Of a stretch of DNA of 64,000 bases, positions 23,868 through 34,303 are shown one piece after another. Each line of letters opens with the position of its first letter. Position 1 is the first letter of the stretch. The notes under the pieces are model-generated. The model ran no database searches. It was given only the letters and a program-made list of their open reading frames with translations, and had not been told where the DNA came from. The translations under genes and the position numbers were made by a program. Source of the stretch: JBGANR01 sp044222225 (GTDB taxonomy: Bacteria; Actinomycetota; Actinomycetes; Mycobacteriales; Mycobacteriaceae); contig JBGANR010000012.1 in NCBI GenBank assembly GCA_044222225.1, forward strand, positions 1 through 64,000, given 5' to 3'.

Positions 23868-24914
23868 ATGAGACGTGGTGCGGGCCGGGTTCGGTGGCGG
23901 TCGGTCGTGGCAGTGGCGGCAGCGGCGACCGTGGTGGCCGGGGTGTCGACGGCCTGCGGCGACTCGGACTCCGCGGCCAAGGAGGTGACCCTCCTCACGC
24001 ACGACTCGTTCGACCTTCCGCAGGCGGTCCTCGACGACTTCACCAAGCAGACCGGCCTGACGCTCAAGATCGTCAAGGACAGCGACGCGGGCAAGCTCGC
24101 GAGCACCGTCGCGCTGACCCCGGGTTCGCCGCGCGGCGACGTCGTCTACGGCATCGACAACACCTTCGCGTCGCGCGTCATCGCCGCTGACGCGCTCGAC
24201 TCGTACACCTCGCCGCTCGCCGCTCGCGGTTCCGGCGCGCAGGCCGTGCCGGGCTCGGACAAGCTCACCGCGATCGACATCGGCGACGTCTGCCTCAACG
24301 TGGACGTCGGCTGGTACGAGGCGCGCAAGCAGGCGCCGCCGCAGACCGGTGACGACATCCTCAAGCCCGAGTACCGCGGCCAGACGGTCGTCCTTAACCC
24401 GTCGACGGCCTCGCCCGGCAGCGCGTTCCTGCTCGGCACCATCGCGGCCAAGGGCGAGAAGTGGCAGGACTACTGGCGCGCGCTCAAGGCCAACGATCCC
24501 GCGATCAGCGCCGGCTGGACCGACGCGTACACCGTGCAGTTCACGGCCTCGGGTGGGACGAAGCCGATCGTCGTCTCTTACGCGTCCAGCCCCGCCGCCG
24601 CGAAGGCGGACAAGAAGACGACGAAGGCGCTGCTCGACACGTGCTTCCGGCAGGTCGAGTACGCGGGTGTGCTGCGCGGCGCCGCCAACTCCGACGGCGC
24701 GAAGAAGGTCATCGACTTCCTCCTGTCGATCCCGGTGCAGCAGGCGCTGCCGACGTCGATGTACGTCTACCCGGTGCAGGCCGGCACGCCGCTGCCGCCG
24801 GAGTGGACCGAAGCGGCGCCGCTGCCGCCGAAGCCGCTGACCCTCGCGCCGGACGTCATCGAGAAGAACGCCGAGACGTGGCGCAAGGAGTGGTCGACCC
24901 TCATGGGGGCGTGA
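23868..24914 (+). CDS. thiB: Thiamine ABC transporter substrate-binding lipoprotein
   Basis: A 348-residue lipoprotein with lipobox VSTAC near residue 30 (VVAVAAAATVVAGVSTAC). The mature part follows ThiB/TbpA throughout: LLTHDSFDLP, GDVVYGIDNTFASRV, NPSTASPGSAFLLGTIA, SAGWTDAYTVQF, VVSYASSPA, and the end LPTSMYVYPVQAGTPLPPEW. AGGAG lies 6 nt before ATG 23868, and the stop overlaps the permease start by 4 nt. I see no TPP riboswitch in the 275 nt upstream (no CTGAGA-type motif), so regulation may differ from the usual thiamine genes. The thiamine substrate is assigned by family similarity. Confidence 0.85.
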   Translation: MRRGAGRVRWRSVVAVAAAATVVAGVSTACGDSDSAAKEVTLLTHDSFDLPQAVLDDFTKQTGLTLKIVKDSDAGKLASTVALTPGSPRGDVVYGIDNTFASRVIAADALDSYTSPLAARGSGAQAVPGSDKLTAIDIGDVCLNVDVGWYEARKQAPPQTGDDILKPEYRGQTVVLNPSTASPGSAFLLGTIAAKGEKWQDYWRALKANDPAISAGWTDAYTVQFTASGGTKPIVVSYASSPAAAKADKKTTKALLDTCFRQVEYAGVLRGAANSDGAKKVIDFLLSIPVQQALPTSMYVYPVQAGTPLPPEWTEAAPLPPKPLTLAPDVIEKNAETWRKEWSTLMGA

Positions 24915-26539
24915 CGGCCGCGAACGCCGACCGTCGAGGGCCGGCGGTGCGCGGCGTGGGACGCACCGTCCTGGCCGTCGGACCGTTGGCCGCGTTGGCG
25001 CTGCTCGTCGGCTGGCCGATCGGCGCGCTCGTCTGGCGGGCCGTGCGCCCGCCGTCGTCGCCGGGCGCGCTCGCCGACGCCCTACGCGCGTCCGACGGCT
25101 GGGGGCTGACGGCGTTCACCCTCGCGCAGGCGGCGGCGTCGACGCTGGTCGCGGTGTTTTTTGCGCTGCCGATCGCCTGGCTGTTGGCCCGCGTCGACCT
25201 CCCCGGACGCGCGGTACTGCGGGTGCTCGTCACCGTTCCCTTCGTGCTGCCGACGGTCGTCGTCGCCATCGCCTTCCGCGTGTTGCTGGCCGGCCCGCTG
25301 GCGCCGCTCGGCCTCGACGGGGGCGTCGGCGCGATCATCGTCGCGCACGCCTACGTCAACCTGGCGATCGTCGCGCGCGTCGTCGCGGCGGCCTGGGCGA
25401 CGCTCGATCCGCGACCCGAGCAGGCGGCCCGGACCCTCGGTGCTGGCCGGCTGCGGGCCGCGTTCACCGTGACGCTGCCGGCTCTCGCGCCGGCGATCGC
25501 GTCGGCCGCCGGCGTCGTCTTCCTCTTCTGTGCGACGAGCTTCGGTCTTGTCCTCATCCTCGGTGGTGGGCGCATCCACACGTTGGAGACGGCCGTCTAC
25601 CGGCACGGCGTCGATCTCTTCGACATCCCGACGGCCGTCGCGCTTTCGTTGCTGCAACTCGTGGTCGTCGCTGCAGCGGCCGGGGCGTCGACGGTGCTGG
25701 CGCGGCGGGCGTCCGGGCCCGGCCGAACGACGTCGGCCCCGCTCACGGCGCCGCGGGGCTGGGCGGGCGTCGCCGCCTCGGTGGTGCTCGCCGAGATCGT
25801 CGTGGTCGTGCTCGTCCCGCCGGCGATGCTCGTGTGGCGCTCGGTACAGCCGCGGTCCGACGGCCCGCTCACCCTCGCCGGCTATCGATTGCTGGCGTCG
25901 TCGCGAGCTGCCGGTGACGCGCTCTGGTACTCGCTGTCGGGGGCGACGGCCGCCGCTGTGCTGGCGCTTGCGCTCGGGCTGCTCGCGGCGACGGCGCTGA
26001 GCCGGGCACGCGGCGTCGCTGCGACGATCGCGGGCGCGTTGTCGCTGCTGCCGCTCGGCGTGAGCGCGGTGACGCTCGGCTTCGGGTATCTGCTGGTCAT
26101 GACGACGCTGCCGCGCGAGATCTCGACGTCGCCCGCCGTGGTGCCGTGTGTGCAGGCGGTGGTGGCGACGCCGCTGGTCATCCGGATCCTGGCGCCGGCG
26201 TTCGCGGCGATCGACGACAGACAGCGGCAGGCGGCGGCGACGCTCGGCGCGGGTCCGCTGCGGGTGTGGCTGACCGTCGACCTCGCCATGAACTCGCGCT
26301 CGGTGGCCGCGGCGGCCGGCTTCGCGTACGTCATCGCGCTCGGCGAGTTCGGCGCCGCGACGTTCCTCGCCCGTCCGGACACGACGACGCTGCCGGTCTT
26401 CATCGGCGCGGCCATCGGCCGTCCCGGCGCCGACGACATGGCGCTCGCCTTGGCGGCGTCCGTGTTGCTCATGGTGGTGACGGCCGTCGTGGTCGGGGTG
26501 GTCGAGGCGCTGCGGCGCGGTCAGGAGGGCGGGCTGTGA
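24911..26539 (+). CDS. thiP: Thiamine ABC transporter permease (fused two-domain)
   Basis: A 542-residue permease with two homologous halves of about six TM helices each. Each half has an ABC-coupling EAA-like loop: AAWATLDPRPEQAARTLGAG in the first half, and PAFAAIDDRQRQAAATLGAG in the second. This duplicated arrangement is that of ThiP. The start is GTG 24911, overlapping the thiB stop (GTGA). The last four codons lie in a 36-bp sequence that is repeated 72 bp downstream. ThiP passes thiamine from ThiB through the membrane using the ATPase encoded next. Confidence 0.85.
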   Translation: MTAANADRRGPAVRGVGRTVLAVGPLAALALLVGWPIGALVWRAVRPPSSPGALADALRASDGWGLTAFTLAQAAASTLVAVFFALPIAWLLARVDLPGRAVLRVLVTVPFVLPTVVVAIAFRVLLAGPLAPLGLDGGVGAIIVAHAYVNLAIVARVVAAAWATLDPRPEQAARTLGAGRLRAAFTVTLPALAPAIASAAGVVFLFCATSFGLVLILGGGRIHTLETAVYRHGVDLFDIPTAVALSLLQLVVVAAAAGASTVLARRASGPGRTTSAPLTAPRGWAGVAASVVLAEIVVVVLVPPAMLVWRSVQPRSDGPLTLAGYRLLASSRAAGDALWYSLSGATAAAVLALALGLLAATALSRARGVAATIAGALSLLPLGVSAVTLGFGYLLVMTTLPREISTSPAVVPCVQAVVATPLVIRILAPAFAAIDDRQRQAAATLGAGPLRVWLTVDLAMNSRSVAAAAGFAYVIALGEFGAATFLARPDTTTLPVFIGAAIGRPGADDMALALAASVLLMVVTAVVVGVVEALRRGQEGGL

Positions 26540-26636
26540 TGGTTGACCGAAGTCGACATCTGAGCAGGGCCGCCTGCGCGGCGATCGCTGTGACGTCCTG
26601 GCGGGCTGTGATGGTTGACCGAAGTCGACATCTGAG
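26529..26636. repeat. 36-bp direct repeat with 72-bp period after thiP
   Basis: The 36-bp sequence at 26529-26564 recurs exactly at 26601-26636. The first copy contains the last codons and TGA of thiP. The repeated unit includes one arm (TGACCGAAGTCGAC) of the palindrome that follows, so it looks as though part of the palindrome and the gene end were tandemly duplicated by replication slippage. No coding role is apparent. Confidence 0.9.
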
Positions 26637-26692
26637 GGGGCCGACGCGACGACTATTGCCGCGAGGCCCCGCTCAGCCGTCGACTTCGGTCA
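26616..26692. repeat. Intergenic palindrome, family A, member 1
   Basis: Perfect 14-bp arms TGACCGAAGTCGAC (26616-26629) and GTCGACTTCGGTCA (26679-26692) enclose an inner stem CTGAGGGGGC / GCCCCGCTCAG and a core with GACTATTGCC. The inner CTGAG...CTCAG and the (A/T)(C/T)TATTG core recur at 42881-42943, while the outer arms do not. It lies between thiP and the ATPase gene and could terminate or attenuate the operon. Confidence 0.8.
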
Positions 26693-26714
26693 GTCCTGGA
26701 TGCGAGAGGGCGCG

Positions 26715-27740
26715 ATGAGTCTGCGGCTTGACGAGTTATGGGTGCGATACGGTCATATCGACGCCTTGCGTGGGGTCGGCCTCGACGTGCCGACCGGCCG
26801 CGGCGCCGTGACGGCGCTGCTCGGGCCGTCGGGCTGCGGCAAGTCGACGCTGCTGCGTGCCGTCGCCGGTCTGGAGCCGCTCACCGGGGGATCGGTGTCG
26901 TTCGACGGCGAGGATCTCGCCCGGGTGCCGACGCACCGCCGCGGCTTCGGTGTCGTCTTCCAGGACGGACAGCTGTTCGGTGGCCGGACGGTGGGGCAGA
27001 ACGTCGCGTACGGGCTGCGGACGCGCGTCGGGCGCGAGCGGCCGAGTAGGGACGAGATCGCGGCTCGCGTCGCCGAGGTGCTCGAGCTCGTCGATCTCGC
27101 CGGCTTCGCCGACCGGCCCGTCTCGGAGCTCTCCGGCGGCCAGGCGCAGCGCGTCGCGCTGGCCCGGGCGCTGGCGCCGCGGCCGCGCCTCGTGTTGCTC
27201 GACGAGCCGCTCTCGGCCCTGGACCGGCGGCTGCGCAGACGCCTGGCCGCCGATATCGCCGACGTACTGGAGCGCTCGGCGACGCCCGCGATCCTCGTCA
27301 CCCACGATCACGAGGAGGCCGCCTACCTGGCCGACACCATCGCCGTCATGGACGACGGCGAGATCGTCCAGCAGGCGACGCCCGCCCGGCTCTGGCGGAC
27401 GCCGGCGACACGCCGGGTCGCGGAGTTCCTCGGCTACGAGACGTTCCTCGAAGCGCGCGTCGTCGACGGGGTGGCGAAGACGCCGCTCGGCGAGGTGGCG
27501 CTCGACTCGGTTCCCGATGGCACTGTGACGCTGGCACTTCGGCCGGAGTCGGTCGTCGTCTCGGATGACGGCGTGCCCGCTGCGATCGTGCGGTCGGCGG
27601 CTACTCCTGTGGGGCGAGTGCTGACGGTCGGGGTCGGGGGCATCACCGTGGCCGCAGTCGACGCACGGGCCGAATCGGACCGGAGCGTTCTGGTGCGGCT
27701 GGATTCGAGGAGTGTCGGCGTCGTCGGGGCGTCGGCCTGA
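26715..27740 (+). CDS. thiQ: ABC transporter ATPase of the thiamine system
   Basis: A 341-residue ABC ATPase. Walker A is GPSGCGKSTLL near residue 39, the Q-loop is in VVFQDGQLFG, the signature is ELSGGQAQRVALARAL, Walker B is LVLLDEPLSALD, and the H-loop is VTHDHEEA. A C-terminal TOBE-like domain (about 235-341) is present, which is longer than enteric ThiQ and like the FbpC/PotA type. ATG 26715 follows GAGAGGG at 26704-26710. It is 175 nt from thiP because of the duplicated repeat and palindrome. Its place after thiB-thiP makes it their energy-coupling subunit; iron or another substrate is less likely given the ThiB features. Confidence 0.8.
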   Translation: MSLRLDELWVRYGHIDALRGVGLDVPTGRGAVTALLGPSGCGKSTLLRAVAGLEPLTGGSVSFDGEDLARVPTHRRGFGVVFQDGQLFGGRTVGQNVAYGLRTRVGRERPSRDEIAARVAEVLELVDLAGFADRPVSELSGGQAQRVALARALAPRPRLVLLDEPLSALDRRLRRRLAADIADVLERSATPAILVTHDHEEAAYLADTIAVMDDGEIVQQATPARLWRTPATRRVAEFLGYETFLEARVVDGVAKTPLGEVALDSVPDGTVTLALRPESVVVSDDGVPAAIVRSAATPVGRVLTVGVGGITVAAVDARAESDRSVLVRLDSRSVGVVGASA

Positions 27741-27780
27741 ACTCGTTGAAGTGGGGTTTGTATGCGGCGTGAGATCGAGG

Positions 27781-28749
27781 TCAAAGCACGCCCACGACGC
27801 CCCCGAGGTCGTCCGGGCCGTAGTCCTGGATCAACGTCGTCGAGTCGTGGTCGATCCGCGTATCGGCACACATACGAATCGCTATCCGCTGACCAGGGCG
27901 GAGTCCCATTGGCGACAGCGATGTCGTCGCCGTTGCTGTCTGACCTGAGATGGTGGTGTACGTAGTTCCGATATCGGTCCACCGCCCCTCGCATTCGGTG
28001 GGGGCTCTGAGGACGTCTTCTCGAGTGTTCGCTTCGAACGTGACGGCGAAATCGGACCCCGGCAATACGGTTCCGATGCATGTCGGCGGCTTGTTTGGAT
28101 CCAGCTTTATGCCGATCTGGCCGGTGGTCTTCGTCATATCCACACCGGCGGCAAAGGTCGCCGTGATGACCAGATTCGTGCCGACCGCCTTCACTGTGAG
28201 GCCGATGATGTCGGCCGGTCCATAGGTCCGGCCGTCGACCGGGTGAGGTTTCGCGTCCCCGGCCGGATCCGTCGCTGAGAGGGCCGTCGCCATGGGCGTC
28301 GTGGGTGTCGCCGTCGAGCTGCCGGGAGCTGATGTGACACTCGGGATCGTGGCCTTCGAGGTGGGGGACAGGGTCTGCGCCGTGTTCGACGTGCTCGTGC
28401 CGGACGTCAAGCGTCCGGCTGCGAAGCCTCCGCCGCCGGCCAGTACCGCTGTGACAGCGACGGCGACGGCGACTTTCATGACGCCGGATCCGCGACGCGG
28501 GGCTGCCGATAGAGGCGGGGCGAGTGGTAGGGGCTCGAATGGCGGGGCGACCGGCGACGGCTGCGACGACGGCACCGGCCAGGCTGTTCCGGTGGCCGGC
28601 GAGTACTGCCCCGGGGGCGATTCCGGCGGTCCAGCGTCCGCTCGCCAGCGTGCGTCAGCTCCGGGAACGTCAGACGACTGCGGCCGTGTACTGCCGCCGT
28701 AACGAGGATGCTCGGTCGGCTGCTCCCACGGCCGCCCGGGGCCGTTCAC
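27781..28749 (-). CDS. Membrane-anchored hypothetical protein with Pro-rich N-terminus
   Basis: A 322-residue protein. Residues 1-85 are Pro/Ser/Gly-rich and presumably cytoplasmic (ESPPGQYSPATGTAWPVPSSQ region). One TM helix follows at about 91-112 (MKVAVAVAVTAVLAGGGGFAAG), then a Ser/Thr-rich linker and an extracytoplasmic beta domain. That domain has PADIIGLTVKAVGTNLVITATF, two or three Cys (PPTCIG, PTECEG, RMCAD) and a C-terminal DYGPDDLGG. Pro-rich leaders before a single TM are common in actinobacterial sensors and envelope proteins. It converges with thiQ, 40 nt away. GTG 28749 is the first start; it has only a weak ribosome site (GAAG). Function unknown. Confidence 0.65.
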   Translation of the reverse strand: MNGPGRPWEQPTEHPRYGGSTRPQSSDVPGADARWRADAGPPESPPGQYSPATGTAWPVPSSQPSPVAPPFEPLPLAPPLSAAPRRGSGVMKVAVAVAVTAVLAGGGGFAAGRLTSGTSTSNTAQTLSPTSKATIPSVTSAPGSSTATPTTPMATALSATDPAGDAKPHPVDGRTYGPADIIGLTVKAVGTNLVITATFAAGVDMTKTTGQIGIKLDPNKPPTCIGTVLPGSDFAVTFEANTREDVLRAPTECEGRWTDIGTTYTTISGQTATATTSLSPMGLRPGQRIAIRMCADTRIDHDSTTLIQDYGPDDLGGVVGVL

Positions 28750-28842
28750 GAGCGCTTCGTTCGGTCATGCCGCTCCATGGCACAGCACCGTACGGAGAGT
28801 TCTGCTCGGTCGATAGCGTCTGATCAGGTGACGCCGGGACCC

Positions 28843-29019
28843 TCAGTTCGCCCGGGCCTTCTTCAGCGCCCGCTTGAGCTCTTTGTCCGACAGCCCGTGC
28901 CGCACGGCCTTCTTCATCTTGTGCACGACGACCGGGCAGCGCAGGCAGCGGGTCGAGCTACGGCAGCACTTGCGCTTCGGCTTGAGCTTGGCGACCTTCG
29001 CCGGTGACGGCTTGCCCAC
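28843..29019 (-). CDS. Small basic Cys-containing conserved protein (58 residues)
   Basis: A 58-residue ORF starting at GTG 29019 with GAGGA 9 nt upstream. It begins MGKPSPAKVAKLKPKRKCC, has a second Cys pair in TRCLRCPVVV, and ends ELKRALKKARAN. The very basic, Cys-CC / C-x-x-C layout suggests a small zinc- or nucleic-acid-binding protein. Short proteins of this kind next to typA are common in Mycobacteriales and other actinobacteria, but none has a function I can name. The frame is clearly coding by its G/C-ended codons. Confidence 0.75.
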   Translation of the reverse strand: MGKPSPAKVAKLKPKRKCCRSSTRCLRCPVVVHKMKKAVRHGLSDKELKRALKKARAN

Positions 29020-29255
29020 GGGCGGTGGTCCTCTCGCGTTCGGATTCGAAGCACCGAGGGTAGCGCAACCTAATTAGCGGAGACTAACCAGCGTTTCGAG
29101 GACTGTGACGCGCGTCCCATCGGGTCGGCGAGTACCCTGGCCTGTTGGTCCGGCGCCCCGGCGGTGCCGAGTTCTGCCATGTCCAGTCGACGCCCATCGC
29201 CGTGCGCCGCACAAACGACGCCCCGCGTCGCCGACCCCCAGGAGGGTTTTCCCAC

Positions 29256-31175
<1,920 letters not shown>

Positions 31176-31263
31176 TGGGAGTCCACGTCGTGGATCGGCG
31201 TGGGGCGGCCCCGGCTGGACGGGGAGACGTAGTAAGGTACGAGGCGGAGTGGGTGATCGGTCG

Positions 31264-33042
31264 GTGAGAAGGCGGATGCGGGGCGTCGCCGTCGTGGGAT
31301 GCGCCGTGGCCGTCCTGTTGGCCGGATGCTCCGCCCGTCCACCCGTCGCCGATCAACCTCCGGGCGGACCGCCGCCGCAGGGACCGCAGACGGGCCGCGC
31401 GCCCGGCGTCGTCGTCGCGATCGACGGGCTCGGCCCGGGATTCAATCCGCACGTGCTCGCGCACCAGTCGGAGGCGACGACGGCGATCGCCGAGTTGACG
31501 CTGCCGTCGGCCTTCCGCCGCGTCGCGAACTCGGACGGCACGCGGCTCGTGCTCGACACGACGTGGCTGCGCTCCGCGGAGGTCACCCGGCAGGCGCCGT
31601 TCACCGTCACCTATCGCATCGACACCTCCGCGCAGTGGTCCAATCAGACGCCGATCACGGCCGACGACTTCACCTACCTCTGGCAGCAGATGAGCGTCGG
31701 CCGTGGACTGGCCGGTGCCGAGGGCTATCAGCGGATCACCGCGATCAACGCCTACGAGGGCGGCAAGGTCGCCGAGGTGGTGTTCGACGGCCCGTACCCG
31801 CGCTGGCGGGAGCTGTTCACCTATCTGCTGCCCGGCGAGGCCATGCGGGCGGGTACGAGCGGGTTCTACGGGCTCAGCGGCGTCATGCCCGCGTCCGGCG
31901 GACCGTACGTCGTCTCCAACATCGACGGCGCGCGCGTCGAGGTGCGGTTGCTGCGCAACGACCGGTACTGGCGCAAGCAGCCGCTCGCGGCCGCCATCAC
32001 GCTGCGCCGGGTGGGCTCGCCGGCGCAGCTCACCGACACCCTGCGCAAGGGCGAGACGCAGATCGCCGCCGTGACGGCGGGTCCGGCGCTGGCGGCGCAG
32101 CTCGCCGCCCTGCCGCGGACGACCGTCGGGCGAGGTGATTCGGCGCGGGTTCTCGGCTTGACCGTCAACGCGCGCACCGTCACCGACGTCAGGGTGCGAC
32201 GCGCCCTGCTCGGCGCGCTCACCGTGCAGACCCTGCGTTTCGCCGGGGCCGGGGACGCGGCCGTCGATCCGGTCGAGAGCCTGGTCCGCGTGCCGACCGA
32301 CGCCGGCTACAAGAGGGCCACGACGTCCCCCGTCGATCCCGAAAGACTGCTGAGCGAGGCGGGCTACACGCGCGTCGAGGCCGCGCCGACGACGCCGGCT
32401 CCGGGTGAATCGTCGCCGAGCGACGGGCCCTCGACGAGCGTGCCCCCGACGCCCGGCGAGCGGAATCCCGGCTCGAGCAGTCCCGCGCCGTCGACCACGA
32501 GGACGGCCCAGCCGCCGTCGACCCCCGTCGGCCCGATCTACCAGAAGGACGGTGCCCCGCTGACGATCCGCGTCGGCGCCATCGCCGGTGATCCCGTGAC
32601 GACGGCCGTCGCCAACGCCGTCGTCGACCAGCTGGTCGCGAGGGGCGTCACGGCCTCGCTCGTGTCGGAGGGCCCGGAAGAGCTCTACCTCGGTGGCACC
32701 GGCGTCGACATCGTGGTCGGGTGGGACTCGGCCGCGGTCTCGGCGGCGCGACGGCTGGCCGCGGCGACGGCGTGCACGCCGGCCGGCCGGCCGCTCGGCA
32801 GCAACGTCGCGGGGCTGTGCGACGCGGCGCTCAGCGCGGCGGCCGCCGGTGCCGTCGATTCGGAGGACTCCGACGCGGTGCTCGACACCGCCGAACCGTT
32901 GCGGGCGGCGCAGTCGGTGTACCTGCCGGTGTATCAGGAGGCGGTCGTGACGGCCTACGGCCCGACCGTCGTCGGCGTCACGCCGGGCATCGTCCCGGCC
33001 GGCGTCTTCGCCAGTGCGACGACGTGGGAGAAGATCGGATGA
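31264..33042 (+). CDS. lpqW: Lipoprotein LpqW-like, solute-binding-protein fold
   Basis: A 592-residue lipoprotein with signal VRRRMRGVAVVGCAVAVLLAGC and lipobox LLAGC. The mature chain follows the family-5 extracellular solute-binding fold (FNPHVLAHQSEATTAIAELTLPSAF region, TVTYRIDTSAQWSNQTPITADDF). A long Pro/Ser/Thr linker (residues about 375-420) interrupts it. In mycobacteria LpqW controls phosphatidylinositol mannoside against lipoarabinomannan synthesis rather than peptide uptake. The position after typA and before mshB matches Rv1165-Rv1170. GTG 31264 was chosen; ATG 31276 and GTG 31249 are alternatives. The stop overlaps the mshB start (ATGA). Confidence 0.8.
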   Translation: MRRRMRGVAVVGCAVAVLLAGCSARPPVADQPPGGPPPQGPQTGRAPGVVVAIDGLGPGFNPHVLAHQSEATTAIAELTLPSAFRRVANSDGTRLVLDTTWLRSAEVTRQAPFTVTYRIDTSAQWSNQTPITADDFTYLWQQMSVGRGLAGAEGYQRITAINAYEGGKVAEVVFDGPYPRWRELFTYLLPGEAMRAGTSGFYGLSGVMPASGGPYVVSNIDGARVEVRLLRNDRYWRKQPLAAAITLRRVGSPAQLTDTLRKGETQIAAVTAGPALAAQLAALPRTTVGRGDSARVLGLTVNARTVTDVRVRRALLGALTVQTLRFAGAGDAAVDPVESLVRVPTDAGYKRATTSPVDPERLLSEAGYTRVEAAPTTPAPGESSPSDGPSTSVPPTPGERNPGSSSPAPSTTRTAQPPSTPVGPIYQKDGAPLTIRVGAIAGDPVTTAVANAVVDQLVARGVTASLVSEGPEELYLGGTGVDIVVGWDSAAVSAARRLAAATACTPAGRPLGSNVAGLCDAALSAAAAGAVDSEDSDAVLDTAEPLRAAQSVYLPVYQEAVVTAYGPTVVGVTPGIVPAGVFASATTWEKIG

Positions 33043-33917
33043 CCCGTCGGCTGCTGCTCGTGCACGCCCACCCCGACGACGAGTCGATCCTCACCGGGGG
33101 TGTCATCGCGCGCTACCTCGCCGAGGGGGTCGACGTGCGCGTCGTCACTTGCACGCTCGGCGAGGAGGGCGAGGTGATCGGCGAGCAGTGGGCCGGGCTC
33201 GTCGCCGACGGCGGCGCCGATCAGCTCGGCGGCTACCGGATCGGCGAGTTGACGGCGGCGCTGGCCGCGTTGACGCCGCCCGGTTCCGCGCCGTTGCAGC
33301 CGTATTTCCTCGGTGGTGCCGGTCGGTGGCGCGACTCCGGTATGGCCGGGACGCCGTCGGCCGAGCATCCGCGCGCCTTCGTCAAGGCGGGGGAGGCGGC
33401 GACGGAGGCCTTGGCCGCCGTGCTCGACGAGTTCCGGCCGGACGTCGTCGTCGGCTACGACCCGGACGGCGGCTACGGCCACCCCGATCACATCGCGGTG
33501 CATCACGTCACGCACGCCGCGGTCGACGCCGCGTCGCATCGGGTGGCCAAGCTGTACTGGGCCGCCGGCCTGCGGTCGGCCGTCGACGCGGGGCTCGAAG
33601 CGCTGGGCGATGTGCCAGTTTCCTGGCAGGTACCGGCGGCCGGCGAACTGCCCGCGCTGGCCTCGGTGACCACGGCCGTCGACGTCAGCGGCGTGCTCGA
33701 CCGCAAGCGCGCGGCGCTGGCGGCGCACGCCACGCAGGTCACCGTGGCGCCGGAGGGACGAGCGTTCGCGCTGTCCAACGACATCGCGCAGCCGGTGCAA
33801 GGCGTCGAGCACTTCGTGCTCATCGGCGCGGCGCCGGGCACGGCCGAGGACGACCTCTTCACGGGGATCGGCGCGATGGGCGGCGCGGGTGCCGGTTCCG
33901 CGGGGACCGGCGCGTGA
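33039..33917 (+). CDS. mshB: GlcNAc-Ins deacetylase of mycothiol biosynthesis
   Basis: A 292-residue zinc-dependent deacetylase of the LmbE/PIG-L family. The catalytic and metal motif HAHPDDES is at residues 9-16, and the third metal ligand is in GYGHPDHIAVHHVTH. MshB removes acetate from GlcNAc-inositol, the second enzymatic step to mycothiol. MshB-specific sequence (CTLGEEGEVIG, GGADQLGGYRIGEL, FLGGAGRWRDSGM) separates it from the amidase Mca. ATG 33039 overlaps the lpqW stop, and its own stop overlaps the next gene (GTGA), so the block is one operon. Gene order agrees with M. tuberculosis Rv1170. Confidence 0.93.
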   Translation: MTRRLLLVHAHPDDESILTGGVIARYLAEGVDVRVVTCTLGEEGEVIGEQWAGLVADGGADQLGGYRIGELTAALAALTPPGSAPLQPYFLGGAGRWRDSGMAGTPSAEHPRAFVKAGEAATEALAAVLDEFRPDVVVGYDPDGGYGHPDHIAVHHVTHAAVDAASHRVAKLYWAAGLRSAVDAGLEALGDVPVSWQVPAAGELPALASVTTAVDVSGVLDRKRAALAAHATQVTVAPEGRAFALSNDIAQPVQGVEHFVLIGAAPGTAEDDLFTGIGAMGGAGAGSAGTGA

Positions 33918-34303
33918 CCCGGTTCGGCCGCGTCGTCTTCGCGCTGCTCGTGCTCGACGGCGCCGTCGTCGCGATCATGGGCGCGCTGTTCTGCACGTAC
34001 GCGATCGGTTCGGTGCCGGTACCGCTCGGCGCCCTCATCGCCGCATTCGGCAACGCGAGCCTCTATCTGCTCGCCCGGTCGAACGTCGTCGGCGCCGAGC
34101 GGTGGCGGTTCGCGCCGCTGTGGGCGTGGGGGGCCGTCACGTTCGCGATCCTCGTCAAAGGCGTCATGCCGGGCGGCGACGTCGTGCTGCCGATCAACGA
34201 TTTCCGTACGTATCTGCTGGTCCTGGGCGGGTTGACGCCGCTGGTGGCCGATTATCTGGGTCGGTTGAACGCGCTGACCGCGGGACCCCGCGCGGCGGGT
34301 TAG
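33914..34303 (+). CDS. Small integral membrane protein (Rv1171-like)
   Basis: A 129-residue protein with four predicted TM helices: residues about 6-28 (RVVFALLVLDGAVVAIMGAL), 34-54, 68-88 and 100-118. A cytoplasmic tail ends AGPRAAG. GTG 33914 overlaps the mshB stop by 4 nt, showing translational coupling. In M. tuberculosis a membrane protein (Rv1171) follows mshB in the same way, so the two are probably orthologs (positional inference). The function is unknown; a link to mycothiol or envelope assembly is only suggested by position. Confidence 0.75.
   Translation: MTRFGRVVFALLVLDGAVVAIMGALFCTYAIGSVPVPLGALIAAFGNASLYLLARSNVVGAERWRFAPLWAWGAVTFAILVKGVMPGGDVVLPINDFRTYLLVLGGLTPLVADYLGRLNALTAGPRAAG

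Noticed and set aside
26529..26692. CRISPR-like or insertion-sequence remnant at the thiP-thiQ gap.
   Set aside because: Only two direct copies, no spacers of regular size and no transposase trace; slippage duplication beside a palindrome explains it.
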